DNA of 6,644 nucleotides from Bacteroidota bacterium (lineage in GTDB: Bacteria > Bacteroidota > Bacteroidia > J057): the NCBI GenBank assembly GCA_004292985.1, contig RDXT01000664.1, positions 1-6,644 on the forward strand, written 5' to 3'. Below the pieces are notes generated by a model. It had not been told where the DNA came from. It made no database searches and saw nothing but the letters and a program-made list of their open reading frames with translations. Numbering within the stretch: the first letter of the stretch is position 1; each line of letters begins with the position of its first letter. The translations under genes were made by a program, and so were the position numbers. Shown piece after piece: positions 1 to 5,938 of the stretch.

Positions 1-491
1 TTCTGGAAAATCAGGTCGCACACTTCATTTACCTTCTCAAAAGAGAGCTGGGCAAATACATCGAAGTTTTTCCCGTTTACCTCGTAGTTCCGTTTGCGGA
101 AAAAATCATAGGCTTTGCGACCCATACAGATAAACTCCACATTGCCTGCGGCCAGATCAGCCGCATGCTCTGCACCGAGAAACTGTACTGTCTCCTTCAG
201 GATATTGGTATTAAAAGGCCCTGCCAGACCCCGGTTGGAGGTCACGACCACCACCAGAATCTTTTTCACGTCACGTACTTCGACCAGTTTGCTGGGGATG
301 TCGCTCACATCCAGTACCGAAATGACGTTGCCAATGATTTCACGGAGCTTGGTTGCGTAAGGGCGCAGTTGAATAATCTGATCCTGTGCACGGCGCAGTT
401 TGGCAGCCGCCACCATTTTCATGGCTTTGGTTACCTGCTGGGTGCTTTTCACCGTTTTGATGCGCGCACGTATTTCCTTGAGATTCGCCAT
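1..491 (-). CDS. atpG: ATP synthase F1 subunit gamma, 3' end missing
   Basis: The gamma subunit is the central rotor shaft of the F1Fo ATP synthase; it couples c-ring rotation to the catalytic sites of alpha3beta3. The frame opens at the ATG at 491-489 and stays open to base 1, giving 163 codons of a protein usually near 290 residues, so the C-terminal part lies outside the window. The N-terminus reads MANLKEIRARIKTVKSTQQV, followed by TKAMKMVAAAKLRRAQ (about residues 21-36), the classic gamma N-terminal coiled-coil helix. SNRGLAG at residues 85-91 corresponds to the family's SDRGLCG loop. The start lies 21 nt after the atpA stop, with no Shine-Dalgarno-like sequence between them. It is the last gene visible in the operon. 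Identification is very secure; only the truncation by the window edge limits the description. Confidence 0.96.
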   Translation of the reverse strand, partial: MANLKEIRARIKTVKSTQQVTKAMKMVAAAKLRRAQDQIIQLRPYATKLREIIGNVISVLDVSDIPSKLVEVRDVKKILVVVVTSNRGLAGPFNTNILKETVQFLGAEHAADLAAGNVEFICMGRKAYDFFRKRNYEVNGKNFDVFAQLSFEKVNEVCDLIFQ

Positions 492-512
492 AGAGGAGAG
501 GTCAGGAGATGA

Positions 513-2090
513 TTACTGGAAGGATTTAGCCACTTCTTCGCCCACCGATTTGAGCACAGCCTGGAGTTGGTCGTTCCAGCCTTGTTTACGGATCGCTTCG
601 AGGGTATCCTTATGGTTCATCTCCAGTTCGCGGCCCAGACGGACTTCAAATTCAGAGATTTTTTCTACGGGTACCGTGTCGAGGATACCTGCACCAGAGC
701 AGTAGATCATCGCTACCTGCATCTCTACAGACGCGGGAGAGTACTGGCGCTGGATAAGCATCTGCACGTTGCGCTTACCGCGCTCAAGCTGGCGCTGGGT
801 AGCGCGGTCCAAATCCGAACCGAAACGGGCGAAAGCCTCCAGTTCGCGGAACTGAGCCAGAGAAAGCTTGAGCGTACCGGCCACTTTTTTCATTGGCTTG
901 ATCTGCGCAGCTCCCCCTACACGCGATACCGAGATACCCACGTTGATCGCAGGACGGATACCAGCATTAAAGAGGCTCGATTCCAGGAAAATCTGACCGT
1001 CGGTAATCGAAATTACGTTGGTCGGGATATAAGCAGACACGTCACCTTCCTGGGTTTCGATTACCGGAAGTGCGGTCAGAGAGCCACCGCCTTTCACGAT
1101 TCCTTTGAAATTCTCAGGAAGGTCGTTCATCTGGCTGGCGATCACGTCATTTTCAATGATTTTGGCGGCACGCTCCAGCAGGCGGGAGTGGAGATAGAAT
1201 ACGTCGCCGGGATATGCTTCCCGTCCGGGTGGGCGACGCAGCAGCAGCGACACTTCGCGGTAGGCCACAGCCTGCTTGGAAAGGTCGTCAAACGCTACTA
1301 CGGCGTGGCGGCCTGTGTCACGGAAAAACTCACCGATGGCAGCGCCTGCAAAAGGAGCGAAAAACTGGAGCGGAGCAGGTGAAGAAGCCGTAGCTGCAAT
1401 CACCACCGTATAGGCCATTGCACCATTGTCTTCAAGGGCTTTCACCACCTGAGCGACCGTAGATGCCTTCTGGCCGATGGCCACATAGATACAAAATACC
1501 GGTTCGCCGCGCTCATAGTTCTGACGCTGGTTAATAAAGGTATCAATGATAATCGCTGTTTTGCCAGTAGAGCGGTCACCGATGATCAGCTCGCGCTGGC
1601 CACGGCCAATCGGAATCATCGCGTCGATGGCCTTGATACCGGTCTGTACCGGTTCGTTTACCGGCTGGCGGTAGATTACGCCGGGGGCTTTGCGCTCGTA
1701 AGGAGAGCTGTAAAGCTGTCCGGTGATCGGGCCTTTGCCGTCGATAGGCTCGCCGAGGGGGTTGATAACCCGGCCCAGCAGGCCTTCACCTACGTTGAGG
1801 GAAGCGATACGGCCTGTGCGGCGCACGCTGTCTCCTTCTTTGATCCCTTCGGAATCGCCGAACAAAACCGCACCGACATTGTCTTCTTCGAGGTTCAGAA
1901 CGATGCCCTTGAGGCCCGTTTCAAACTCGATCAGCTCGCCGGCCTGCACCTTGTCGAGGCCATAAATACGGGCAATACCGTCGCCGATCTGGAGTACGGT
2001 GCCTGTTTCTTCCAGCTCCGTAGCAGATTTGAAGTTGGAAAGCTGCTCCCGGAGAATGGCGGATACTTCGTCTGGTCTTACCGCTGCCAT
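513..2090 (-). CDS. atpA: ATP synthase F1 subunit alpha
   Basis: This is the 525-residue non-catalytic nucleotide-binding subunit of the alpha3beta3 hexamer, on the cytoplasmic face of the membrane. It has an N-terminal helix and beta-barrel domain (about 1-95), a P-loop nucleotide-binding domain (about 96-380) and a C-terminal helical domain. The Walker A motif is GDRSTGKT at 171-178; most alpha subunits have GDRQTGKT. DDLSKQ at 268-273 follows the Walker B strand. PAINVGISVS at 380-389 is the alpha/beta signature, and Arg390 just after it is the expected arginine finger reaching the catalytic site on beta. The segment NDLPE...VKGGGSLTALPVIETQ (about 322-347) is of the type seen in Bacteroidota. 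Length is normal for the family. The ATG is 40 nt after the atpH stop. No frame damage is visible. Confidence 0.98.
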   Translation of the reverse strand: MAAVRPDEVSAILREQLSNFKSATELEETGTVLQIGDGIARIYGLDKVQAGELIEFETGLKGIVLNLEEDNVGAVLFGDSEGIKEGDSVRRTGRIASLNVGEGLLGRVINPLGEPIDGKGPITGQLYSSPYERKAPGVIYRQPVNEPVQTGIKAIDAMIPIGRGQRELIIGDRSTGKTAIIIDTFINQRQNYERGEPVFCIYVAIGQKASTVAQVVKALEDNGAMAYTVVIAATASSPAPLQFFAPFAGAAIGEFFRDTGRHAVVAFDDLSKQAVAYREVSLLLRRPPGREAYPGDVFYLHSRLLERAAKIIENDVIASQMNDLPENFKGIVKGGGSLTALPVIETQEGDVSAYIPTNVISITDGQIFLESSLFNAGIRPAINVGISVSRVGGAAQIKPMKKVAGTLKLSLAQFRELEAFARFGSDLDRATQRQLERGKRNVQMLIQRQYSPASVEMQVAMIYCSGAGILDTVPVEKISEFEVRLGRELEMNHKDTLEAIRKQGWNDQLQAVLKSVGEEVAKSFQ

Positions 2091-2130
2091 ATAGATAGTT
2101 CTTTGTTAAGTCTGAGAAAAGGGGTGAGGA

Positions 2131-2673
2131 TTAACGTTTTGCCAGTTCGCGTTTCAGGCGGCGAAGGGCATAAGACACACTGCCATCGTAAATGCGGTTG
2201 CCCAGTTTCAGCACAAAACCACCGATCAGGGTCGGATCCGTTTTGGTCTGAATGTCTAAGCGCTTGCCCGTTTTGGCTGCCATTGTGCTTACGATTTCAG
2301 AAACCACAGCAGCCGGAAGCGGCTCGGCACTGATGAGTGCACCCCGCTGGATGTCGTGGCGGCTGTCAAACAACTGGATAAACGATTCGGCAGCTTGCGG
2401 GAGATACATTTCCCGGCCTTTGCGCACCAGCAGTTTCATGAAGTTTCCGGTGATTTCGCTCTTGAGTTGCGCATCAAAAATGCGGGAAATCACAGCCTCT
2501 TTTTTGAAAGAAGTGACAATCGGGCTTTGAAGCATGGTGTAGAAGTCACGGCTGGACTTACATACATCTGCCACCAGGGCCATATCTTCTTTTACTCCTT
2601 CAAGAACGCCTTTTTCCTGAGCAAGGGCGTAAATGGATTTTGCGTAACGGTAACCAATCCGGTCTTCTACCAT
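2131..2673 (-). CDS. atpH: ATP synthase F1 subunit delta (stator, OSCP-like)
   Basis: The delta subunit caps the F1 head and ties it to the peripheral stalk b subunits. The 180-residue length is normal. The N-terminal helical domain begins MVEDRIGYRYAKSIYALAQE, typical of the family. FMKLLVRKGREMYLP (about 78-92) is the usual segment at the end of that domain. The C-terminal part DPTLIGGFVLKLGNRIYDGS (146-165) followed by a basic helix matches the delta-subunit signature, in which a Gly-Gly pair precedes a hydrophobic strand. The ATG is only 5 nt past the atpF stop, the tightest non-overlapping junction in the cluster, which suggests translational coupling of the two stator subunits. A weak AAAGG lies a few bases before the ATG but is too close to be a good ribosome binding site. 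Confidence 0.96.
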   Translation of the reverse strand: MVEDRIGYRYAKSIYALAQEKGVLEGVKEDMALVADVCKSSRDFYTMLQSPIVTSFKKEAVISRIFDAQLKSEITGNFMKLLVRKGREMYLPQAAESFIQLFDSRHDIQRGALISAEPLPAAVVSEIVSTMAAKTGKRLDIQTKTDPTLIGGFVLKLGNRIYDGSVSYALRRLKRELAKR

Positions 2674-2678
2674 AGCCT

Positions 2679-3173
2679 TTAGTTCTTGCTGAGGTCATTG
2701 ATGAGTTGCCGGGCAAACCCTTCCTGAGACTGCTTGTCCTCAAAATGTTTGCGCAGGATGATTTCTGCCACTTCCACAGCGATACCGGCAGCGGACTGGC
2801 GGATTTCAGAAAGGGCTGCATTTTTCTCAGCTTCGATCTGCACGCGCGCCTTTTCCTTTTCTTTGGTAGCTGCGTCAGAAGCGGCAGTCTGTGCTTCTTT
2901 CACAATCTGGTCGCGCATCTGCTGGGCATCCTTCAGGATTTTATCCGCCTGAACGCGGGCCTCTTTCATCAGCGTTTCATTGTCGGAGCGCAGACGGGCC
3001 ATTTCGTCGCGGGCAGCCTGGGCTTCTTTCAGCGAGTTTTCAATCTGATGCTCGCGCTCGTGGATCGCCTCAAGGATCGGCTTCCATGCAAAACGGCGGA
3101 GGACCAGAAATACGGCGAGGAAGATCAGGGTAGTCCAGAAGAACAAGCCTAATTCGGGGACGAGTAATTCCAT
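2679..3173 (-). CDS. atpF: ATP synthase Fo subunit b (peripheral stalk)
   Basis: Subunit b anchors the stator in the membrane and extends as a long helix to bind delta at the top of F1. The protein has 164 residues. It begins with a short periplasmic end and one transmembrane segment (about 8-25, ELGLFFWTTLIFLAVFLVLR), then FAWKPI, a common b-subunit motif at the membrane exit. The rest (about 33-164) is highly charged, Ala/Glu/Lys/Gln rich and predicted to form a helical coiled coil, as expected. There is one b gene here and no b' paralogue. The ATG at 3173-3171 is preceded by an A/T-rich stretch without a Shine-Dalgarno motif, and by the longest gap of the cluster (85 nt), which holds a hairpin. 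Confidence 0.96.
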   Translation of the reverse strand: MELLVPELGLFFWTTLIFLAVFLVLRRFAWKPILEAIHEREHQIENSLKEAQAARDEMARLRSDNETLMKEARVQADKILKDAQQMRDQIVKEAQTAASDAATKEKEKARVQIEAEKNAALSEIRQSAAGIAVEVAEIILRKHFEDKQSQEGFARQLINDLSKN

Positions 3174-3205
3174 GAAGTATATCGTTAACTTAAGCGGGAT
3201 AATTC

Positions 3206-3254
3206 AAAAGAAAGGAAGACAGAAGGGCATTCCCCGACCCTCTTCCTTTTGTTT
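3206..3254 (-). promoter_or_regulatory. Intergenic hairpin between atpE and atpF
   Basis: The minus-strand transcript contains AAAGGAAGA (3249-3241) and, after a 21-nt loop, the exact complement TCTTCCTTT (3219-3211), a 9-bp perfect stem. Three or four more A-U pairs can form outward if one or two bases are bulged. Inside the loop, GGG and CCC triplets can pair as a small nested stem. The 3' arm is followed by CTTTTGAATT, a U-rich but not uninterrupted tract. The structure starts a few bases after the atpE stop and ends 37 nt before the atpF start. It could be a partial terminator (attenuator), or an RNA-stability or processing element shielding the atpE 3' end. The pairing is seen directly; the function is inferred. 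Confidence 0.5.
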
Positions 3255-3258
3255 TTCA

Positions 3259-3483
3259 TCACTTGGTGAACACGATCAGAAGACATACTACTTCTGCCAG
3301 AAGGGCAACGCCCTCGATAAAAGCAGCAGTCAGGATCATTGCACCGCGGATGTCGCCGGCAGCCTCAGGCTGGCGGGCGATTGATTCGACGGAAGAAGCA
3401 GCCAAACGGCCGATACCCAGACCTGCACCAATTACAGCCAGACCTGCGCCAATGCCGGCGCCCATAATGCCGATAGTTTCCAT
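3259..3483 (-). CDS. atpE: ATP synthase Fo subunit c (rotor ring)
   Basis: This is the 74-residue ion-carrying subunit that forms the rotor ring in the inner membrane. It is a hairpin of two transmembrane helices (about 4-28 and 47-71) joined by the polar loop ARQPEA (36-41), the hallmark RQP loop that contacts gamma and epsilon. Helix 1 carries the GxGxGxG packing motif at Gly19, 21, 23 and 25. The essential carboxylate is Glu57 in the second helix (FIEGVALLAE). Aligned by hand to sodium-binding rings, the Gln ligand position is Ile24 and the Ser after the Glu is Gly58, so proton coupling is expected. The start ATG is 33 nt after the atpB stop, with a U-rich leader instead of a Shine-Dalgarno sequence. 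Hairpin-forming sequences lie on both sides of the gene. Confidence 0.97.
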   Translation of the reverse strand: METIGIMGAGIGAGLAVIGAGLGIGRLAASSVESIARQPEAAGDIRGAMILTAAFIEGVALLAEVVCLLIVFTK

Positions 3484-3490
3484 AAAAGCG

Positions 3491-3516
3491 GAATATTTAA
3501 AAGTAAACGAATATTC
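3491..3516 (-). repeat. AT-rich inverted repeat between atpB and atpE
   Basis: On the transcript strand, GAATATT (3516-3510) directly follows the atpB TAA stop, and its complement AATATTC (3497-3491) ends 7 nt before the atpE ATG; 12 nt lie between them. The 7-bp stem has a single G-C pair, so it would be weak. The loop and the bases around it are U-rich (CGTTTACTTTTA). This could modulate atpE initiation or be a chance product of an A/T-rich spacer. The repeat is seen; a role is speculative. Confidence 0.35.
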
Positions 3517-4779
3517 TTAGTGATGATCGCCCTCAGCGTGTGCGTGTTCATGTGCATGTTCGTGGTCATGTGACTCCATCGCCATACCGACAAACACAGC
3601 TGTGAGCAGGGTGAAAATATAGGCCTGGATGATGGCCACTACAAATTCAAGGAAATAAATGCCGAAGGTAAAAAGAAGCGAGATGGGCATAGCTCCCAGC
3701 GCACCTCCGATGGATTTTCCTCCTTTGCCCAGGATAAACAGGATGCTCACCAGCGACAGCACCATAAAGTGGCCCGCCGAAATGTTGGCAAACAAACGGA
3801 TCATCAGCGCGAAAGGCTTGGTAAACACACCCACCACCTCTACGATCAGCATCAGCGAGTAGCGCAGCGCTGGAGGCACGCCGGGGTTGGCGAAAATGTG
3901 TACCCAGTAGTCTTTGGAGCCGTTGACGTTGATAATAATAAAGGTGAGCAGCGCCAGCGCGGCAGTGATGGAAATGTTGCCGGCGATGTTGGAGTTCAGT
4001 GGGGTAAGGCCCAGCAGGTTCGAAAACCAGATAAAGAAAAACAGCGTGAGCAGATAAGGGGTAAAGCGCATGGCTTTGTCACCCAGATACGGTTTGGCGA
4101 TTTCGTCGCGCACAAACACAATGATCGGCTCGAAGAGAGAGGCCGTTCCTTTGGGAGCGCCTGTATTCTTTTTATAAGAGCGTGCAATCGAAAGAAACAC
4201 CCACAGCATCAGCGCAGCGATAATCAGGATCTGAAAGCTGGTTTTGGTGATGGAAAAATCGAGCAGGGTTACAGATGCGTCCACGTTTTCGGCTTTGTAG
4301 GCCTCCCATTCTTCTTTTTCAAGGTGAATGGCTCCATGTGCATCGGCGTGCGGGCGCACAGCACCTGCTTTGAGGGCATATACGTGGTCGTGATAGACCA
4401 GATAGTTTTTAGCGTCAAGGTCGTGGGTACTGCTAAACACAAATCCATCGCGGCTGCTGTAAAAAATCCAGGGCAGACGAAGGGCGATGGGCGTGTAGGT
4501 CGTGTGGCCCTGGGCATCTTTTCCGGAAGGAATGTCCGTGATGTGCCAGTCGTGATTGTCCAGCACGTGGTGCATAATCATCTCGGAGGCATTGAAAGCC
4601 TTTTCTTCATGAGCTGCACCGTGAATATCTTCGGCATGCTCCGGAATTTGCAGATGATCATGTGCAGAGGTGTCCTCATGGGTGGTTTCGGGTTCATGCT
4701 CATGGGTATCATGTTGCGCATACGCGACAAGCGAGAAGAGCATGAACGTGCTGAGAATCAATACATTTATATGCCGCAT
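3517..4779 (-). CDS. atpB: ATP synthase Fo subunit a, with His-rich signal-peptide-bearing extension
   Basis: Subunit a forms the two ion half-channels against the c-ring. At 420 residues it is far longer than E. coli a (about 271), mostly because of the N-terminus. Residues 1-21 look like a cleavable signal peptide (hydrophobic core VLILSTFMLFSLVAYA before QHD). Residues 22 to about 175 would be periplasmic; 22-60 hold nine His among many Asp/Glu. Membrane helices follow at about 181-199, 240-258, 267-285, 303-350 (two segments or one long bent one) and 365-398. The essential arginine is Arg328 in MIRLFANISAGHFM; Asn332 and Gln385 are also conserved. His337 and Glu378 occupy positions equivalent to E. 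coli Glu219 and His245. The C-terminus (401-420) has eight His in 20 residues. The ATG is 24 nt after the preceding stop; the intact signal peptide supports this start. Confidence 0.96.
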   Translation of the reverse strand: MRHINVLILSTFMLFSLVAYAQHDTHEHEPETTHEDTSAHDHLQIPEHAEDIHGAAHEEKAFNASEMIMHHVLDNHDWHITDIPSGKDAQGHTTYTPIALRLPWIFYSSRDGFVFSSTHDLDAKNYLVYHDHVYALKAGAVRPHADAHGAIHLEKEEWEAYKAENVDASVTLLDFSITKTSFQILIIAALMLWVFLSIARSYKKNTGAPKGTASLFEPIIVFVRDEIAKPYLGDKAMRFTPYLLTLFFFIWFSNLLGLTPLNSNIAGNISITAALALLTFIIINVNGSKDYWVHIFANPGVPPALRYSLMLIVEVVGVFTKPFALMIRLFANISAGHFMVLSLVSILFILGKGGKSIGGALGAMPISLLFTFGIYFLEFVVAIIQAYIFTLLTAVFVGMAMESHDHEHAHEHAHAEGDHH

Positions 4780-4803
4780 ACAGTGAATGCTGATAAAAAT
4801 CCG

Positions 4804-5190
4804 CTACTCCTTTTCGGATTGCGGGCGCAATTTACGGATTAAACCATAAACTTCAAATCCGGTAAAAATGAAATATGAGATCAGAAATGCAATGGAAAAG
4901 GGCGCCAGCTGTTCATTGGCTGTAAGCGCCACCGCAATAATGCCCACAATTCCCGCAAGCATTTTCCCCATCATTCCGGCGAGGAGTCTTCCGAGCAGGT
5001 AATGGATTTTTCCGGTTAAGGCGGGCGTTACCAGCAGGTAGGTAATGAGTGTGGGAACCCAGCCCAGGGCCAGGCCTGCGGCAAAATAGGGGAACTGATA
5101 CACGGGCCAGCCCGCAGAGATCGCCCACACAGCCAGCAGAAGTGCGGCCATGATGAGGCTGGTCCAAAGCAAAAATCGTTGAAAACTCAA
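4804..5190 (-). CDS. AtpI-like small integral membrane protein of the ATP synthase operon
   Basis: The protein has 128 residues and four likely transmembrane segments (about 8-26, 34-54, 68-90, 96-116), with a basic then acidic C-terminal tail (IRKLRPQSEKE). Its size, topology and place between atpZ and atpB fit the AtpI/UncI type of protein, proposed to help c-ring assembly or, with AtpZ, divalent-cation transport. The family link rests on context and general character rather than on a diagnostic motif. The start codon appears to be TTG at 5190-5188: the TTGA overlaps the atpZ TGA stop by 4 nt, implying translational coupling. The first in-frame ATG is codon 14, inside the first membrane helix, which argues against using it. 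The gene ends with TAG, 24 nt before atpB. Confidence 0.8.
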   Translation of the reverse strand: MSFQRFLLWTSLIMAALLLAVWAISAGWPVYQFPYFAAGLALGWVPTLITYLLVTPALTGKIHYLLGRLLAGMMGKMLAGIVGIIAVALTANEQLAPFSIAFLISYFIFTGFEVYGLIRKLRPQSEKE

Positions 5191-5405
5191 GGCCGGGGGG
5201 GATTACCGAATTTGCGGATGATCAGAAAGAGCGCAGCCGCGCAGCCTATCAGCGAAAAGGTCAGCAAAAACCAGGGTTTCGCTGTGCCTGCGAGGCGGTC
5301 GAGTCCATACCCTGCTCCCACAAACAGAAGTACACAGGCCAGGATTTCAAACCCGAGGCCTGCATACTTGAGATATTCGTTTCGAGGCGAAGGTTTATCT
5401 GGCAT
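5187..5405 (-). CDS. atpZ: AtpZ/AtpI-family small membrane protein
   Basis: This 72-residue protein has two transmembrane segments (about 17-34 and 44-61). Between them is GYGLDRLAGTAKPWFLL, matching the AtpZ family pattern of Gly, Leu-Asp, Thr and Pro spaced around the helix junction. A short basic tail (IRKFGNPPRP) follows. AtpZ proteins head ATP synthase operons in many bacteria; in alkaliphilic Bacillus, AtpZ and AtpI are reported to act together in magnesium/calcium transport supporting the synthase, while others propose assembly roles. I chose the ATG at 5405-5403; a TTG immediately before it (5408) would add one residue and is less likely. The gene begins 25 nt after the bactofilin stop and overlaps the next gene by 4 nt. 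Confidence 0.87.
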   Translation of the reverse strand: MPDKPSPRNEYLKYAGLGFEILACVLLFVGAGYGLDRLAGTAKPWFLLTFSLIGCAAALFLIIRKFGNPPRP

Positions 5406-5430
5406 CAAAACGTGGGAGAAGAGATCAACT

Positions 5431-5925
5431 TCACGGTTTGTTTACTTTCTCGCCCTGTGGCTGAGGAAGCTGGTTTTTCACCTCGTCGCCCGATTTGCCG
5501 AGAAGGTCTTTGGCGCGCTGAGGGGCACGGGTAAGTACTTCCTTGGCTGCGTCGGCCATTTTGCTGCTGCCGGTAAAGATAGCGCCCATCTGCACAACCA
5601 GTTTCTGGGTGAAGATATCGCCAAAGATTTTACCGGTTTTGTCAATGGTGAGCAGTTCGCGGGTGATCACATTTCCTTTTACTTCACCTTCGATGGTGGC
5701 CATGCGGGCATCAATGTTACCTTCGATAAATCCGGTTCCGCTGACCACGAGCTTTGAATTACACACGAGGGTGCCCATGACCTTGCCTTCGACACGCATA
5801 TCACCTTCGGCGATGATGTCGCCAATGACTACGGTTCCTTCAGCGATTACGTTACGGCGGACGTCTCCGGGAGCAGAGTTTGATACAGGGTTGGTACGAT
5901 TGTTTTCGTTCTTGTTTCCGAACAT
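5431..5925 (-). CDS. Bactofilin family cytoskeletal protein
   Basis: Bactofilins polymerise without nucleotide into filaments that position cell-wall enzymes and shape cells. The protein has 164 residues: an unstructured, Asn-rich N-terminus (MFGNKNENNRTNPVSNSAPG), a right-handed beta-helix core from about residue 25 to 120, and a charged C-terminal tail with Pro, Lys and Gln. The core shows the family's repeated short strands with Gly turns: VIAEGTVVIGDIIAEGDMRV, then EGKVMGTLVC, FIEGNIDA, EGEVKGNVIT, KIFGDIFTQ. AIFTGSSKM (115-123) closely resembles the usual end of bactofilin cores. There is no transmembrane helix, so it is cytoplasmic or membrane-attached. It starts 13 nt after the M23 peptidase stop, a pairing known from other bacteria such as Helicobacter CcmA with its M23 peptidase. 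The ATG has an A/T-rich leader and no Shine-Dalgarno motif. Confidence 0.93.
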   Translation of the reverse strand: MFGNKNENNRTNPVSNSAPGDVRRNVIAEGTVVIGDIIAEGDMRVEGKVMGTLVCNSKLVVSGTGFIEGNIDARMATIEGEVKGNVITRELLTIDKTGKIFGDIFTQKLVVQMGAIFTGSSKMADAAKEVLTRAPQRAKDLLGKSGDEVKNQLPQPQGEKVNKP

Positions 5926-5938
5926 GACAACGAAATTA

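Noticed and set aside
1..512. Loss of atpD and atpC (beta and epsilon)
   Set aside because: atpG runs off the window and these genes are often placed elsewhere in Bacteroidota, so their absence here shows nothing.
567..1382. A 271-codon open frame on the plus strand opposite atpA
   Set aside because: It is antisense to the highly conserved alpha subunit, with no recognisable domain or start context; a shadow frame.
2091..2130. A promoter in the 40-nt atpH-atpA gap
   Set aside because: No TAnnTTTG-type -7 element or partner -33 element is visible on the minus strand.
3206..3254. The atpE-atpF hairpin as a full terminator ending the operon
   Set aside because: The U tract is interrupted, the loop is long, and essential atpF, atpH, atpA and atpG follow in the same direction without a visible new promoter.
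3769..4842. A 357-codon open frame on the plus strand opposite atpB
   Set aside because: It lies wholly antisense to a clearly real atpB, has a low-complexity, unfamiliar protein, and arises from the codon use of the opposite gene.
5406..5408. TTG as the atpZ start
   Set aside because: An ATG follows immediately at 5405 and there is no signal favouring the extra codon.
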